DNA of 6,537 nucleotides from Legionellaceae bacterium (lineage in GTDB: Bacteria; Pseudomonadota; Gammaproteobacteria; Legionellales; Legionellaceae): positions 1 to 6,537 of the forward strand of contig CANJFK010000061.1 in assembly GCA_947473535.1 (NCBI GenBank), written 5' to 3'. The notes under the pieces were generated by a model. That model ran no database searches and was not told where the DNA came from. It saw only the letters and a program-made list of their open reading frames with translations. Both the position numbers and the translations under genes were made by a program. This document shows, one piece after another, positions 1 to 6,423 of the stretch (positions are counted from its first letter, which is position 1; each line of letters starts with the position of its first letter).

Positions 1-2
1 GC

Positions 3-1040
3 GACTATTTTTGGGCGAAACTACAACAAAAGCTAGGCATTACAAAAGAAACGCCACATCAATCCTTATTTGATTTTTATACCTTGCAGACCATTGACGG
101 CGGGATACTCGACTCAGTAGAAGTACTCGGGCCTAATGAGAAAGAAAAACCGATGGAGGAGCGGCGGTTTATTATTAGTTGTTTAGTACGCGATAAGAAC
201 TATATCACCCAACTTTTAGAACATCGTGTCAATGCCGAATCGCTTGATTGTACCGTGATAGGTTTTAATTACCGCGGTGTTTGTTATAGCAAAGGATTAG
301 TTTGGACTCAGGAGAATATGGTCGATGATGCCGTTGCTCAAGCTGAGCGTTTAATATTGAACGGCGCAAATCCTGAGTATATATGTTTAGATGGCCACTG
401 CATTGGTGGCGTTGTTGCAACATTAGCGGCGGAAAAACTACGTCAATGCGGTTATGACGTCAAGCTAACCAATGACCGTTCATTTCAATCACTTCCCAGT
501 TTTTTAGCAGGCTATATATTTCCTGAACCCAATGAAAGTTTGTTCAATCCAATAGTGCTCATCCGTTACGGATTAGGAGGATTGGTTTATGTGTCCATGT
601 GGACTGTCCTCTGGCTGTCTCAATGGGAGATGGATGCAGCAACCGCTTGGAAAAACATACCTAATAAAGACAAGACCTATATTGTAGCTCATGAGATGCA
701 AGGTGATGAATTAGTGCCCAGTGATGGTATTATACATTCTTGGGTTACGATAGCAGCACTTGAAAAAAATCCTGATAACGAAAATGTCTTTATACCAAGA
801 CGTTACTACGAGGACTATGAGTCTGATGATGACGAGGAAGACTTTTGCCGAATGGCTCATCATATTAGTTGGCGTAAAAATTTAATACAAGTTGATCCCA
901 ATGGGCAGCGGCAATCAGCACAGTCTTTTTTACATGATCGCCAACGTGTCATGCTAGGGCTTCCAATAAAAAAACATCATGCCCCCAATGACGAGGACCT
1001 AGAACAGCACAGGGCAACCGCATCTTATACCCAATATTGA
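3..1040 (+). CDS. Alpha/beta-hydrolase, SidB/SdbA-like effector candidate (5' end missing)
   Basis: Probable lipase/esterase-fold protein; the substrate is unknown. The frame is open from base 3, so the true start lies outside the window and the TTG at 84 is internal; 345 residues are visible. In visible numbering: an entry segment DGGILDSVEV (about 32-41), a strand-turn GFNYRG (87-92), the nucleophile elbow GHCIGG (131-136, Cys133), a conserved-looking NDRSF (157-161), a hydrophobic stretch (about 183-205), candidate catalytic acids Asp235 (GDELVP) and Asp241 (DGII), and candidate His286/287 (MAHH). An acidic run (270-281) precedes the His. From memory, the order DG-x-LD, FNYRG, GHSxGG, NDRSF, DGVI matches the Legionella SidB/SdbA effector hydrolases. 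The striking departure is Cys in place of the nucleophilic Ser. The C-terminus (HHAPNDEDLEQH) is acidic and polar, as in many Dot/Icm substrates; secretion is inference. Other alpha/beta-hydrolases such as Cys-nucleophile dienelactone hydrolases share the elbow, but the surrounding motifs fit SidB better. Confidence 0.8.
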   Translation, partial: DYFWAKLQQKLGITKETPHQSLFDFYTLQTIDGGILDSVEVLGPNEKEKPMEERRFIISCLVRDKNYITQLLEHRVNAESLDCTVIGFNYRGVCYSKGLVWTQENMVDDAVAQAERLILNGANPEYICLDGHCIGGVVATLAAEKLRQCGYDVKLTNDRSFQSLPSFLAGYIFPEPNESLFNPIVLIRYGLGGLVYVSMWTVLWLSQWEMDAATAWKNIPNKDKTYIVAHEMQGDELVPSDGIIHSWVTIAALEKNPDNENVFIPRRYYEDYESDDDEEDFCRMAHHISWRKNLIQVDPNGQRQSAQSFLHDRQRVMLGLPIKKHHAPNDEDLEQHRATASYTQY

Positions 1041-1184
1041 GAGTCGAACTATCCGAGCCGCGACCGTTAGGGAGCGTTCACGAAAGCTCATCCTTGACTT
1101 GCCGCTTCGTGAACGCTCCCTAACGGTCGCGGCTCGGGCAGATTGACTTAATGTCAAACATAAAATTAAGATGCATTTGCCCTG
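1041..1184 (+). repeat. 144-bp dispersed repeat, copy 1 (intact hairpin)
   Basis: Direct-orientation partner of 6280-6423. The two are exactly equal in length and align without gaps with 17 differences (about 88% identity). The element has an imperfect outer inverted repeat (about 1042-1057 with 1133-1148), a perfect 32-bp inner inverted repeat (1053-1084 with 1106-1137), and an AT-rich 3' tail (to about 1176) carrying CTTAAT and ATTAAG as inverted half-sites. It begins on the base after the upstream stop codon. There is no coding capacity: short open frames across it are only the palindrome read through. It is likely a non-autonomous, MITE-like or REP-like intergenic repeat, and I recall similar sequences being frequent between genes in Legionella-type genomes. 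Confidence 0.85.
1053..1137. repeat. Perfect 32-bp inverted repeat (hairpin) inside copy 1
   Basis: Arms 1053-1084 and 1106-1137 are exact reverse complements of 32 bp, starting CCGAGCCGCGACCG, with a 21-nt loop (1085-1105). As RNA this would be a very stable stem at the 3' end of the upstream hydrolase mRNA, where it could stop transcription or protect the transcript end. There is no U-run after it, so it is not a canonical intrinsic terminator. Confidence 0.9.
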
Positions 1185-1201
1185 CCTGCACCCTGTTCGA
1201 T

Positions 1202-1231
1202 TTGCTAGCATTATATGTTTTAATGTATAAT
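1202..1231 (+). promoter_or_regulatory. Predicted sigma-70 promoter of the GT-B-like gene
   Basis: The -10 is a perfect TATAAT at 1226-1231. The -35 is TTGCTA at 1202-1207 (4 of 6 to consensus) with an 18-bp spacer. Transcription would start near 1238, giving a leader of about 26 nt. The promoter lies just downstream of the repeat, so the downstream gene is probably expressed independently of the hydrolase gene. Confidence 0.6.
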
Positions 1232-1250
1232 ATCAGCACATATGGTTGCT

Positions 1251-1254
1251 GGAG
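1251..1254 (+). promoter_or_regulatory. Shine-Dalgarno GGAG that sets the GTG start
   Basis: GGAG at 1251-1254 sits 9 nt before the GTG at 1264. It lies inside the reading frame that opens at TTG 1246 and has no good counterpart before the ATG at 1300, so GTG 1264 is the preferred start. Confidence 0.6.
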
Positions 1255-1263
1255 TGTATTTTT

Positions 1264-3330
1264 GTGAGCGGTACTAATCAAGTGAATGAGCGCCCTTTGA
1301 TGGTTGCGATTAGCGGGGGGGCCGGTTGCCTTTCATCCATTACCGCCTTAGCAGGTCAAATGCAAGCTACAGGTGTTTCTATGCCTGTTCATTCGCCTGT
1401 GTTGAGTAAAGATAAGGTAGACGATTGGCAAGCTAGTGGAATACGTCTGGCTTCCGTCATTATGAATGCTCCTGTTTTAAACGCTCTTGCTGCTGCTACC
1501 AACTTCCCTGTGTTTCCTAATATCGAAAGCATTGAAAAAGAAATTGCCTCTATTGAAGCCGGACAACAAGCAGATAGAATCTATATCGATTTATTATTGG
1601 ACGTGGTGGATTCTGGTTACATCATAGCCGCAATGTATAACATAAGATCAAAACAAACGGATGTTGTACAATCACGAAAGTTGGTTGATCTACAAAGAAT
1701 GTTTGAGCAGCTGCAATTTTCAAAAGTGAAATCATATTTTTTGGAAAAATTATATGACGCCGAGCAAGAAGGAAACCCTTATACCGAAATAGTAACCACT
1801 CAGATGGTTTGTATGGACGCTATTTGCGCGGCTGTCCTTGAATATAATGCTGAGATGCCGAAAGAAAAGCATATTCAAGTCCACCAATACATGAGTGATA
1901 TTTTTACACCACAATCGCAGCATTATGTAAAACCTTTAAAATCCTTAAGTCAAGAAGCAAGAAGCATATTGCATCTACATGGAGCAAACATTAAAGACAT
2001 TGCGGATGAGTTATTAATGACTGACACTGACACGCTAGGGGAATTTGCTAGCATAGAAGAAATTAATTATTTAGATAATCCTATGGTACGCCAGGGATTC
2101 AAAGAAAAAAACCTTGATCAATATAGAATTGGGGCATCGGAAATCCAAAAATTACACGTCCAAAATGAACATGGCAAGGACACTCTGGTTGAAATTCAAC
2201 CGGAAGACAACGTGGCTTCCATTATGCTCAGTAGTGTGGGTGGAGAAAGCACTTTAAATTATACTGAAATGTTAAGCCAACTATACACTGATAAAAAACC
2301 CGATTACGATAAAATATTTGTATTTTGTGGAAGAAATGAAACCCTAAAAAAACAATTAGAGCAAGAAATAATGCGCTTGCAGGGACGTGAAGCATTTTTA
2401 GACGTAGAGAAAACATGTGAAATTATTATCATGGGTAATCAGGATGCCGAACATATTGCTAATATATTTACCCGTAGTGATTTAACTATTTTACGTGGTG
2501 GTTTCGTGTTAATGGAAGAAATGGCGCTTGGTTCAAATCATAGTTCAGAACAACGCTATTTTTTCCCTCACTTAAAAGATGCTACCGGTCATTTAACCAC
2601 GGGTATGCCATGGGAAGATGCAAGTATTGATTATTTTATTAACCATCTAGATGAACAACACAATATTACCTGGGCCAAGAAAGGGGAAGTTTCTGATTTA
2701 CGTTTAGAACTTAAACCCGAATGGTCGTTACTCCATGAGCTTGATTCATACAGTCAAGAACTCAAAGGAGCATCACCTGAATTAAATGAAGCGCTGTCTG
2801 TATTACTGGATCAATTCAAACTCGATATAGAAGAACAATACAATAAAAACGTTTCGGAAGAGACGATAAGGAAAGGTGTAACCTTTAAATTGGCCATTGA
2901 AACAATGAAATACATTGATAAATTAGCTTATATTCTCAACGTTGATACAAGTTCTGATGCCGAAAAGAAAGCGAAGCTGATAGCGTTGATTCAAGAATAT
3001 GATACCATTTGTTATCCAATAGCTAATACGTCCAAATTTATGAAGTATGTAATTACTGTAATTGCTATTTCAGTAGGATTTGCCACTGGATTTTGCATCG
3101 GTGCTTGTATTGCCGCGTGGACCGGACCAGGCGCTATTGTATCAGCGGTGTTATTAGCAGTTGCTTGCGGTTCTGGGGCAGCCAGCTCCTATACAGTAAG
3201 TCAGTCATTCTTCAAATCGTCACCAATAATTGAAAAAAATAGACTGAATTTTGTAGATGCAATGCATCAAGATTTAACACAACCACAGTATGATACAGCA
3301 GAAGATGATATAGAAAGGCTAACTAGATAG
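1264..3330 (+). CDS. GT-B-like glycosyltransferase with C-terminal membrane hairpin; candidate secreted effector
   Basis: 688 residues from GTG 1264; alternatives are TTG 1246 (+6 residues) and ATG 1300 (-12). I do not recognise a named gene. The N-terminus has a hydrophobic strand, then a Gly-rich turn and helix (GGAGCLSSITAL, residues 18-29), resembling the MurG-type GGTGGH start. After a long helical middle comes a second alpha/beta block: SIMLSSVGG (319-327), KIFVFCGRNETLKKQL (350-365) and RSDLTILRGGFVLMEEMALG (404-423). The last parallels the donor-site strand and helix (DLVISRAGG-x-T-x-x-E) of GT28/MurG-like enzymes. Residues 595-643 form two Gly/Ala-rich hydrophobic segments separated by WTGPGA, a likely membrane hairpin. 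The tail ends in AEDDIERLTR, polar and acidic as in many Dot/Icm substrates. My reading is a glycosyltransferase-like protein that reaches host membranes; fold, activity and secretion are inference. The gene is AT-rich compared with the convergent transporter. Confidence 0.75.
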   Translation: MSGTNQVNERPLMVAISGGAGCLSSITALAGQMQATGVSMPVHSPVLSKDKVDDWQASGIRLASVIMNAPVLNALAAATNFPVFPNIESIEKEIASIEAGQQADRIYIDLLLDVVDSGYIIAAMYNIRSKQTDVVQSRKLVDLQRMFEQLQFSKVKSYFLEKLYDAEQEGNPYTEIVTTQMVCMDAICAAVLEYNAEMPKEKHIQVHQYMSDIFTPQSQHYVKPLKSLSQEARSILHLHGANIKDIADELLMTDTDTLGEFASIEEINYLDNPMVRQGFKEKNLDQYRIGASEIQKLHVQNEHGKDTLVEIQPEDNVASIMLSSVGGESTLNYTEMLSQLYTDKKPDYDKIFVFCGRNETLKKQLEQEIMRLQGREAFLDVEKTCEIIIMGNQDAEHIANIFTRSDLTILRGGFVLMEEMALGSNHSSEQRYFFPHLKDATGHLTTGMPWEDASIDYFINHLDEQHNITWAKKGEVSDLRLELKPEWSLLHELDSYSQELKGASPELNEALSVLLDQFKLDIEEQYNKNVSEETIRKGVTFKLAIETMKYIDKLAYILNVDTSSDAEKKAKLIALIQEYDTICYPIANTSKFMKYVITVIAISVGFATGFCIGACIAAWTGPGAIVSAVLLAVACGSGAASSYTVSQSFFKSSPIIEKNRLNFVDAMHQDLTQPQYDTAEDDIERLTR

Positions 3331-3342
3331 GGTTGGTTTTTT
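3314..3342 (+). terminator. Weak possible intrinsic terminator overlapping the stop codon
   Basis: AAAGGCTAAC (3314-3323) can pair with GTTGGTTTTT (3332-3341) around an 8-nt loop, with three G-U pairs, and a six-T run (3337-3342) forms its distal end. The stem is AT/GU-rich and the T-run doubles as part of the stem, so terminator strength is doubtful. Confidence 0.3.
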
Positions 3343-3370
3343 AATGCCTGGCATAAATGCTTCACGTTCA

Positions 3371-3396
3371 CTGGTTATCGCTATCGCGCTAACCAG
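3371..3396. terminator. Hairpin between convergent genes, possible bidirectional terminator
   Basis: CTGGTTA (3371-3377) pairs with TAACCAG (3390-3396). Inside, after one mismatch, CGC/GCG adds three more pairs around a 4-nt loop. It lies 40 bp after the GT-B-like stop and 5 bp after the OPT stop on the other strand. Neither side has a T-run, so any termination would be structural or factor-assisted. Confidence 0.35.
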
Positions 3397-3401
3397 GCTA
3401 C

Positions 3402-5411
3402 TCACTGCCCGGTCTTCATAATCCGGCGTTGCATCCAGCTCGCCAACAACAACGTTGATAGCACGCTAAGCATAATCCCGTACGTATTACCCCAGCGTTC
3501 ACCCACCACCAAACTCAATGCATCGGGGCTATGCAAGATAGAAAAAGGGATCGCAAGCAACACATCAAGCAACGCTGAACCCGCAACTAATCCGCATGCA
3601 ATGCGAGTGCCAATTTGCTTTCGCTGTTTTTCTTCCGAGGGAGTCTGTTTTTTATTTGCCATCCGCCATTGTACAAACCAGGCGATCATCCCACCTAAAA
3701 ACAAGGGGAAGGACGACGCGATGGGCAAATACATGCCAATGGCTATGCCTAAGATTGACAGTTGAATATAGCGCTGTAATTTAAATATGCGATTGCATAA
3801 AATGACCACAAAAATGATAACGGCACCCACCAATAACATCATCCAAGGAAGGCTGTGGCGAAATACTGCTTCTGTAATGGCTGCCAACAGCGCGGCCGTC
3901 GGTGCAGGCAATGATTGACTAACGTCCATCCCCTCGTGTGGCATCACACCGGCAATGCCATACACATTAAATAATAATTGCATAACAGGGGGAATGACTA
4001 GCGATGAAACAACGACCCCAAGCAACAACATCACCTGCTGTTTCCACGGCGTTGCGCCGACAAGCTGCCCTACCTTCAAATCTTGCGTATTATCATTTGC
4101 GATTGCGGCGATACCGGTGACGACAGCACCGATAATGATAACAATCGCCTCCGCCGCTCCAATTTGCGCTTTGCTCAATGGTAGTGGTACAGCAAGGTTA
4201 ATAGCACTGAGTATCAGCCAAGCTGCAAATAATATGCCAGCAATAACCACAGAGCTCCCTGGACTCGCCGTTACACCAACCATACCAGAAAAATAACCGG
4301 TGATTACTGAAAATAGAAAACCAATGATCAAAACGTACACTACGCTCCCAATCACTAAACCGGGTGCATAATGACCACCCAACCCGGCTTGATCCATTGG
4401 AAATACAAATTGAAAGAATAAATACAAAAGAACAGCCATCCCTGCAATACCTGCCAAAATAAAGGGCAACGGGATATCTTTATCGGTACGCGGTAATCGA
4501 ATGGATTGTTGTTTTTTCGTTATGAGATCTCGCCACGACAGATGCATACTATTCACTAATGGCTTAATTAATTTAATGAATGTCCAGGTTCCAGCAAACA
4601 ACATCGCGCCAATCCCCAGATAACGAAGTTCATTATTCCACAACAGCATGGCAGCCTTGGATGTTGGATAATGAAGCAAATAATCCGGGAAGAATTGACT
4701 AGCGATGGGCAATGCAATCAACCACGAAATAATAGCGCCAAGAAAAATACTACAAGCCATGTCATGCCCAACCAGGTAACCCGCACCAATCATTGTGGCG
4801 GAGAACCCCATGCCTAAGCCAAACAACGAGCGATAAGCCACGAACCAATAGCTCCAACTGCTGGTTATCACTTTAAAACCAATCTGCAACAATTCAAGTA
4901 AGGCACCAATGACGCTGCCATAGACGATATCACTTAGTCCTATTTTATCCGTTGACGATTTTAATACCTCAGCAATAGCGCGACCCTCAGGAAATTTTAA
5001 CGCTTGGTCGTGGACCAGCACGCGGCGCAACGGAATGGAAAATAACACGCCCAAAATACCACCACTCACTGCGATAAAAAAATTAGTGAAATAATCAAAA
5101 TGATGCCAATACTCAATAATAATAAGCGCAGGAATGGTATAAACAATGCCACCAGCCACCGCTTCCCCTGCGGAAGCGGCTGTTTGTACGGCATTATTCT
5201 CAAGAATTGTTGCGTTTTTAAATAAACGTAAAATACCCATCGAGATAATGGCGGCAGGAATGGATGCAGATGTTAAAATGCCTAATTTCAAAGCGAGATA
5301 AGCGTTAGACATCGCTAATAACACCGTGAGTAAAATGGCTAGAAGAATGCTTCGTAATGTCAATTCAGCAACATGCTCATCAGCGGTAATAAACGGTGGT
5401 ACATTACTCAT
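3402..5411 (-). CDS. OPT-family oligopeptide/metal-chelate transporter, inner membrane
   Basis: 669 residues, a usual length for bacterial OPT proteins, with about 14-16 hydrophobic segments across the whole chain. Family signatures, numbered from ATG 5411: NNAVQTAASAGEAVAGG (72-88) followed by VYTIPAL, KFPEGRAIAEVLKSS (139-153), the YFSGMVGVTASPGSS loop (373-387), NDNTQDLKVGQLVGATPWKQ (439-458) and SLPAPTA (500-506). These match the bacterial branch of the OPT family, which takes up small peptides or metal-ligand complexes; the substrate cannot be read from sequence. A GTG at 5432 would add seven residues, but ATG 5411 has a Shine-Dalgarno at the right distance and starts MSNVPPFITADEHVAELTLR, a typical OPT N-terminus. 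It lies 44 bp downstream of the SDR gene on the same strand, probably co-transcribed. The hydrophilic loop near 585-602 (Lys/Glu/Gln-rich) is cytoplasmic by the positive-inside rule. No frameshift or truncation is seen. Confidence 0.92.
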   Translation of the reverse strand: MSNVPPFITADEHVAELTLRSILLAILLTVLLAMSNAYLALKLGILTSASIPAAIISMGILRLFKNATILENNAVQTAASAGEAVAGGIVYTIPALIIIEYWHHFDYFTNFFIAVSGGILGVLFSIPLRRVLVHDQALKFPEGRAIAEVLKSSTDKIGLSDIVYGSVIGALLELLQIGFKVITSSWSYWFVAYRSLFGLGMGFSATMIGAGYLVGHDMACSIFLGAIISWLIALPIASQFFPDYLLHYPTSKAAMLLWNNELRYLGIGAMLFAGTWTFIKLIKPLVNSMHLSWRDLITKKQQSIRLPRTDKDIPLPFILAGIAGMAVLLYLFFQFVFPMDQAGLGGHYAPGLVIGSVVYVLIIGFLFSVITGYFSGMVGVTASPGSSVVIAGILFAAWLILSAINLAVPLPLSKAQIGAAEAIVIIIGAVVTGIAAIANDNTQDLKVGQLVGATPWKQQVMLLLGVVVSSLVIPPVMQLLFNVYGIAGVMPHEGMDVSQSLPAPTAALLAAITEAVFRHSLPWMMLLVGAVIIFVVILCNRIFKLQRYIQLSILGIAIGMYLPIASSFPLFLGGMIAWFVQWRMANKKQTPSEEKQRKQIGTRIACGLVAGSALLDVLLAIPFSILHSPDALSLVVGERWGNTYGIMLSVLSTLLLASWMQRRIMKTGQ

Positions 5412-5420
5412 AACAAAATT

Positions 5421-5426
5421 CTCTCT
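5421..5426 (-). promoter_or_regulatory. Shine-Dalgarno AGAGAG that sets the OPT start
   Basis: On the minus strand AGAGAG ends 9 nt before ATG 5411. It falls inside the seven-codon extension that would result from starting at GTG 5432, which supports the shorter protein. Confidence 0.55.
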
Positions 5427-5455
5427 ATACACAACAAGTTATGTAACTGCTTAGT

Positions 5456-6214
5456 TTATTCAAACGCAGGCACTTCATGTGGCGGGAGAAGCCAAGAACA
5501 ATGATGTGTGTCATCGTAAATATCCCACTCTTTTGATGCATACAATGTGCTATCAGTATCCAACAATAACCAGCATAAAAAAGCCGCCACGGTTGCGGGT
5601 GTCACCAATCGATTGTCTTGTTTTAACTGCCTAAAAAAATCACGTTTTTCTGGTGCCATATGCTCAGCCTGACGAATTTTCATTTGCATCGCTGTGTCAA
5701 TAATACCAGGCATCACACTGGCAAATGCAATTTGGCTACACTCCAATTGCCAACAGCGCGTTAGCATGGATAAAGCCGCTTTCGAAACACAATAAGCAGC
5801 CCAACCTGCAACGGGGAAATAGGCTGCAGCCGTTCCAATGTTCAATACCCGACCATTCACTAATTTATTTTGAAGGTGCTGATTTAAAAAAAGTGGGGCA
5901 TCAATATTTGTTGCCATGCATTGATGCCATGCGGCTTCATCGATATCCGCGATTGGCAGCAGGGGATCAATCGTTCCGGCATTATGCACTAGGCCGTTGA
6001 TCAGCGACACATCATTCAAACGCTCTACAATCTGCTGACGCCCAATGGACAGCGATACATCCGCTTGCAAATAGTCGATAAAAGGAGACGAACGAGCAGT
6101 TTCAGCTAATGGTTGCTCATGACGACCAATAATTAACACGGACTGGCAACGCGCCGCCAAGGCAAGCGCCAATGCTTTGCCAATGCCTTGCCCTCCTCCC
6201 GTTATTACAAACAT
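5456..6214 (-). CDS. Short-chain dehydrogenase/reductase (SDR), NAD(P)-dependent oxidoreductase
   Basis: 252 residues, standard for a classical SDR, with a Rossmann fold from the N-terminus: TGGGQGIG (residues 5-12, nucleotide-binding TGxxxGIG), Arg31 after the second strand (IIGRHE, suggesting NADPH preference), ADV (51-53), NAG (78-80), structural Asn103 (ATN), the active-site strand NIGTAAAY and YCVSK (Tyr141, Lys145), then PGIIDT (169-174). The residue 13 before the catalytic Tyr is Thr128 rather than the usual Ser, a conservative change that keeps a hydroxyl. The sequence is nearest in feel to sepiapterin/benzil-reductase-like SDRs; the substrate is unknown. ATG 6214 is preceded by an AGAGAGAGA purine run (6225-6217). 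It is first in a probable two-gene operon with the OPT transporter. The C-terminus (residues 230-252) is rich in Trp, His and Pro and may close the substrate pocket. Confidence 0.9.
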   Translation of the reverse strand: MFVITGGGQGIGKALALALAARCQSVLIIGRHEQPLAETARSSPFIDYLQADVSLSIGRQQIVERLNDVSLINGLVHNAGTIDPLLPIADIDEAAWHQCMATNIDAPLFLNQHLQNKLVNGRVLNIGTAAAYFPVAGWAAYCVSKAALSMLTRCWQLECSQIAFASVMPGIIDTAMQMKIRQAEHMAPEKRDFFRQLKQDNRLVTPATVAAFLCWLLLDTDSTLYASKEWDIYDDTHHCSWLLPPHEVPAFE

Positions 6215-6240
6215 AGTCTCTCTCTAAAAACCGCAATTTG

Positions 6241-6271
6241 TGGCCGCGCACAGTATAGCCGAATTTTATGC
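6241..6271 (+). repeat. Short repeat on the left of copy 2
   Basis: TGGCCGCGCACAGTATAGCC and the bases that follow (to 6271) resemble 6422-6449. Both share TGGCC, ACAGTATAGC, a GA-T4 core and ATGC, with small insertions or deletions. It overlaps the SDR promoter. The pair lies on both sides of the 144-bp repeat. Confidence 0.5.
6252..6257 (-). promoter_or_regulatory. Predicted -10 box of the SDR-OPT operon
   Basis: On the minus strand TATACT (5 of 6 to consensus) lies about 38 bp before the SDR start, predicting a start near 6245 and a leader of about 30 nt. No convincing -35 is seen at 16-18 bp upstream (candidates such as CAAATG are poor), so the promoter may be weak or activator-dependent. 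Confidence 0.4.
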
Positions 6272-6279
6272 CCACATTT

Positions 6280-6423
6280 GAGTCTCACTATCCGAGCCGC
6301 GACCGTTAGGGAGCGTTCACGAAAGCTCATCCTTTACTTGCTGCTGCGTGAACACGCCCTAACTGTCTCGGATCGGACAGTTTGGCTTAATATCAAACTA
6401 AAAATTAAGATGCATTTACCCTG
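6280..6423 (+). repeat. 144-bp dispersed repeat, copy 2 (decayed hairpin)
   Basis: Same length and orientation as 1041-1184, 88% identical. The 5' arm is unchanged from copy 1 over the whole 32 bases. The 3' arm has diverged, so 26 of 32 stem positions still pair. Of the 17 differences between copies, 4 are in the first 64 bases and 13 in the last 80. It lies upstream of the SDR promoter and does not interrupt a recognisable gene. Confidence 0.85.

Noticed and set aside
84..86. TTG at 84 as the start of the hydrolase gene
   Set aside because: The same frame is open upstream to base 3 and encodes sensible sequence leading into the DGGILDSVEV segment, and there is no Shine-Dalgarno before 84.
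1053..1137. Canonical Rho-independent terminator for the hydrolase gene
   Set aside because: The stem is far longer than typical and no T-run follows on either strand; kept as a structural hairpin only.
1147..1170. CTTAAT/ATTAAG as a PmrA-type regulatory box upstream of the candidate effector gene
   Set aside because: PmrA boxes in Legionella and Coxiella are tandem direct half-sites near the -35. Here the half-sites are inverted, 12 bp apart, and belong to the dispersed repeat, which is also present where no effector gene follows.
1041..1184. CRISPR repeat or tRNA/rRNA gene
   Set aside because: There are only two copies 5 kb apart, with no regular spacers, and the fold is a single long hairpin without a tRNA cloverleaf.
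999..1211. A 70-codon minus-strand open frame across repeat copy 1
   Set aside because: It is the G+C-rich palindrome read through (RAATVRERSR and its reverse-strand counterpart), has no Shine-Dalgarno and overlaps the end of the hydrolase gene.
2228..2416. A 62-codon minus-strand open frame inside the GT-B-like gene
   Set aside because: It is antisense to a continuous 688-residue frame, with no start signal and no recognisable motif.
3955..4296. A 113-codon plus-strand open frame opposite the OPT gene
   Set aside because: It lies wholly antisense to a strongly recognised OPT region; its Thr/Ile/Ala-rich composition is the shadow of membrane-segment codons.
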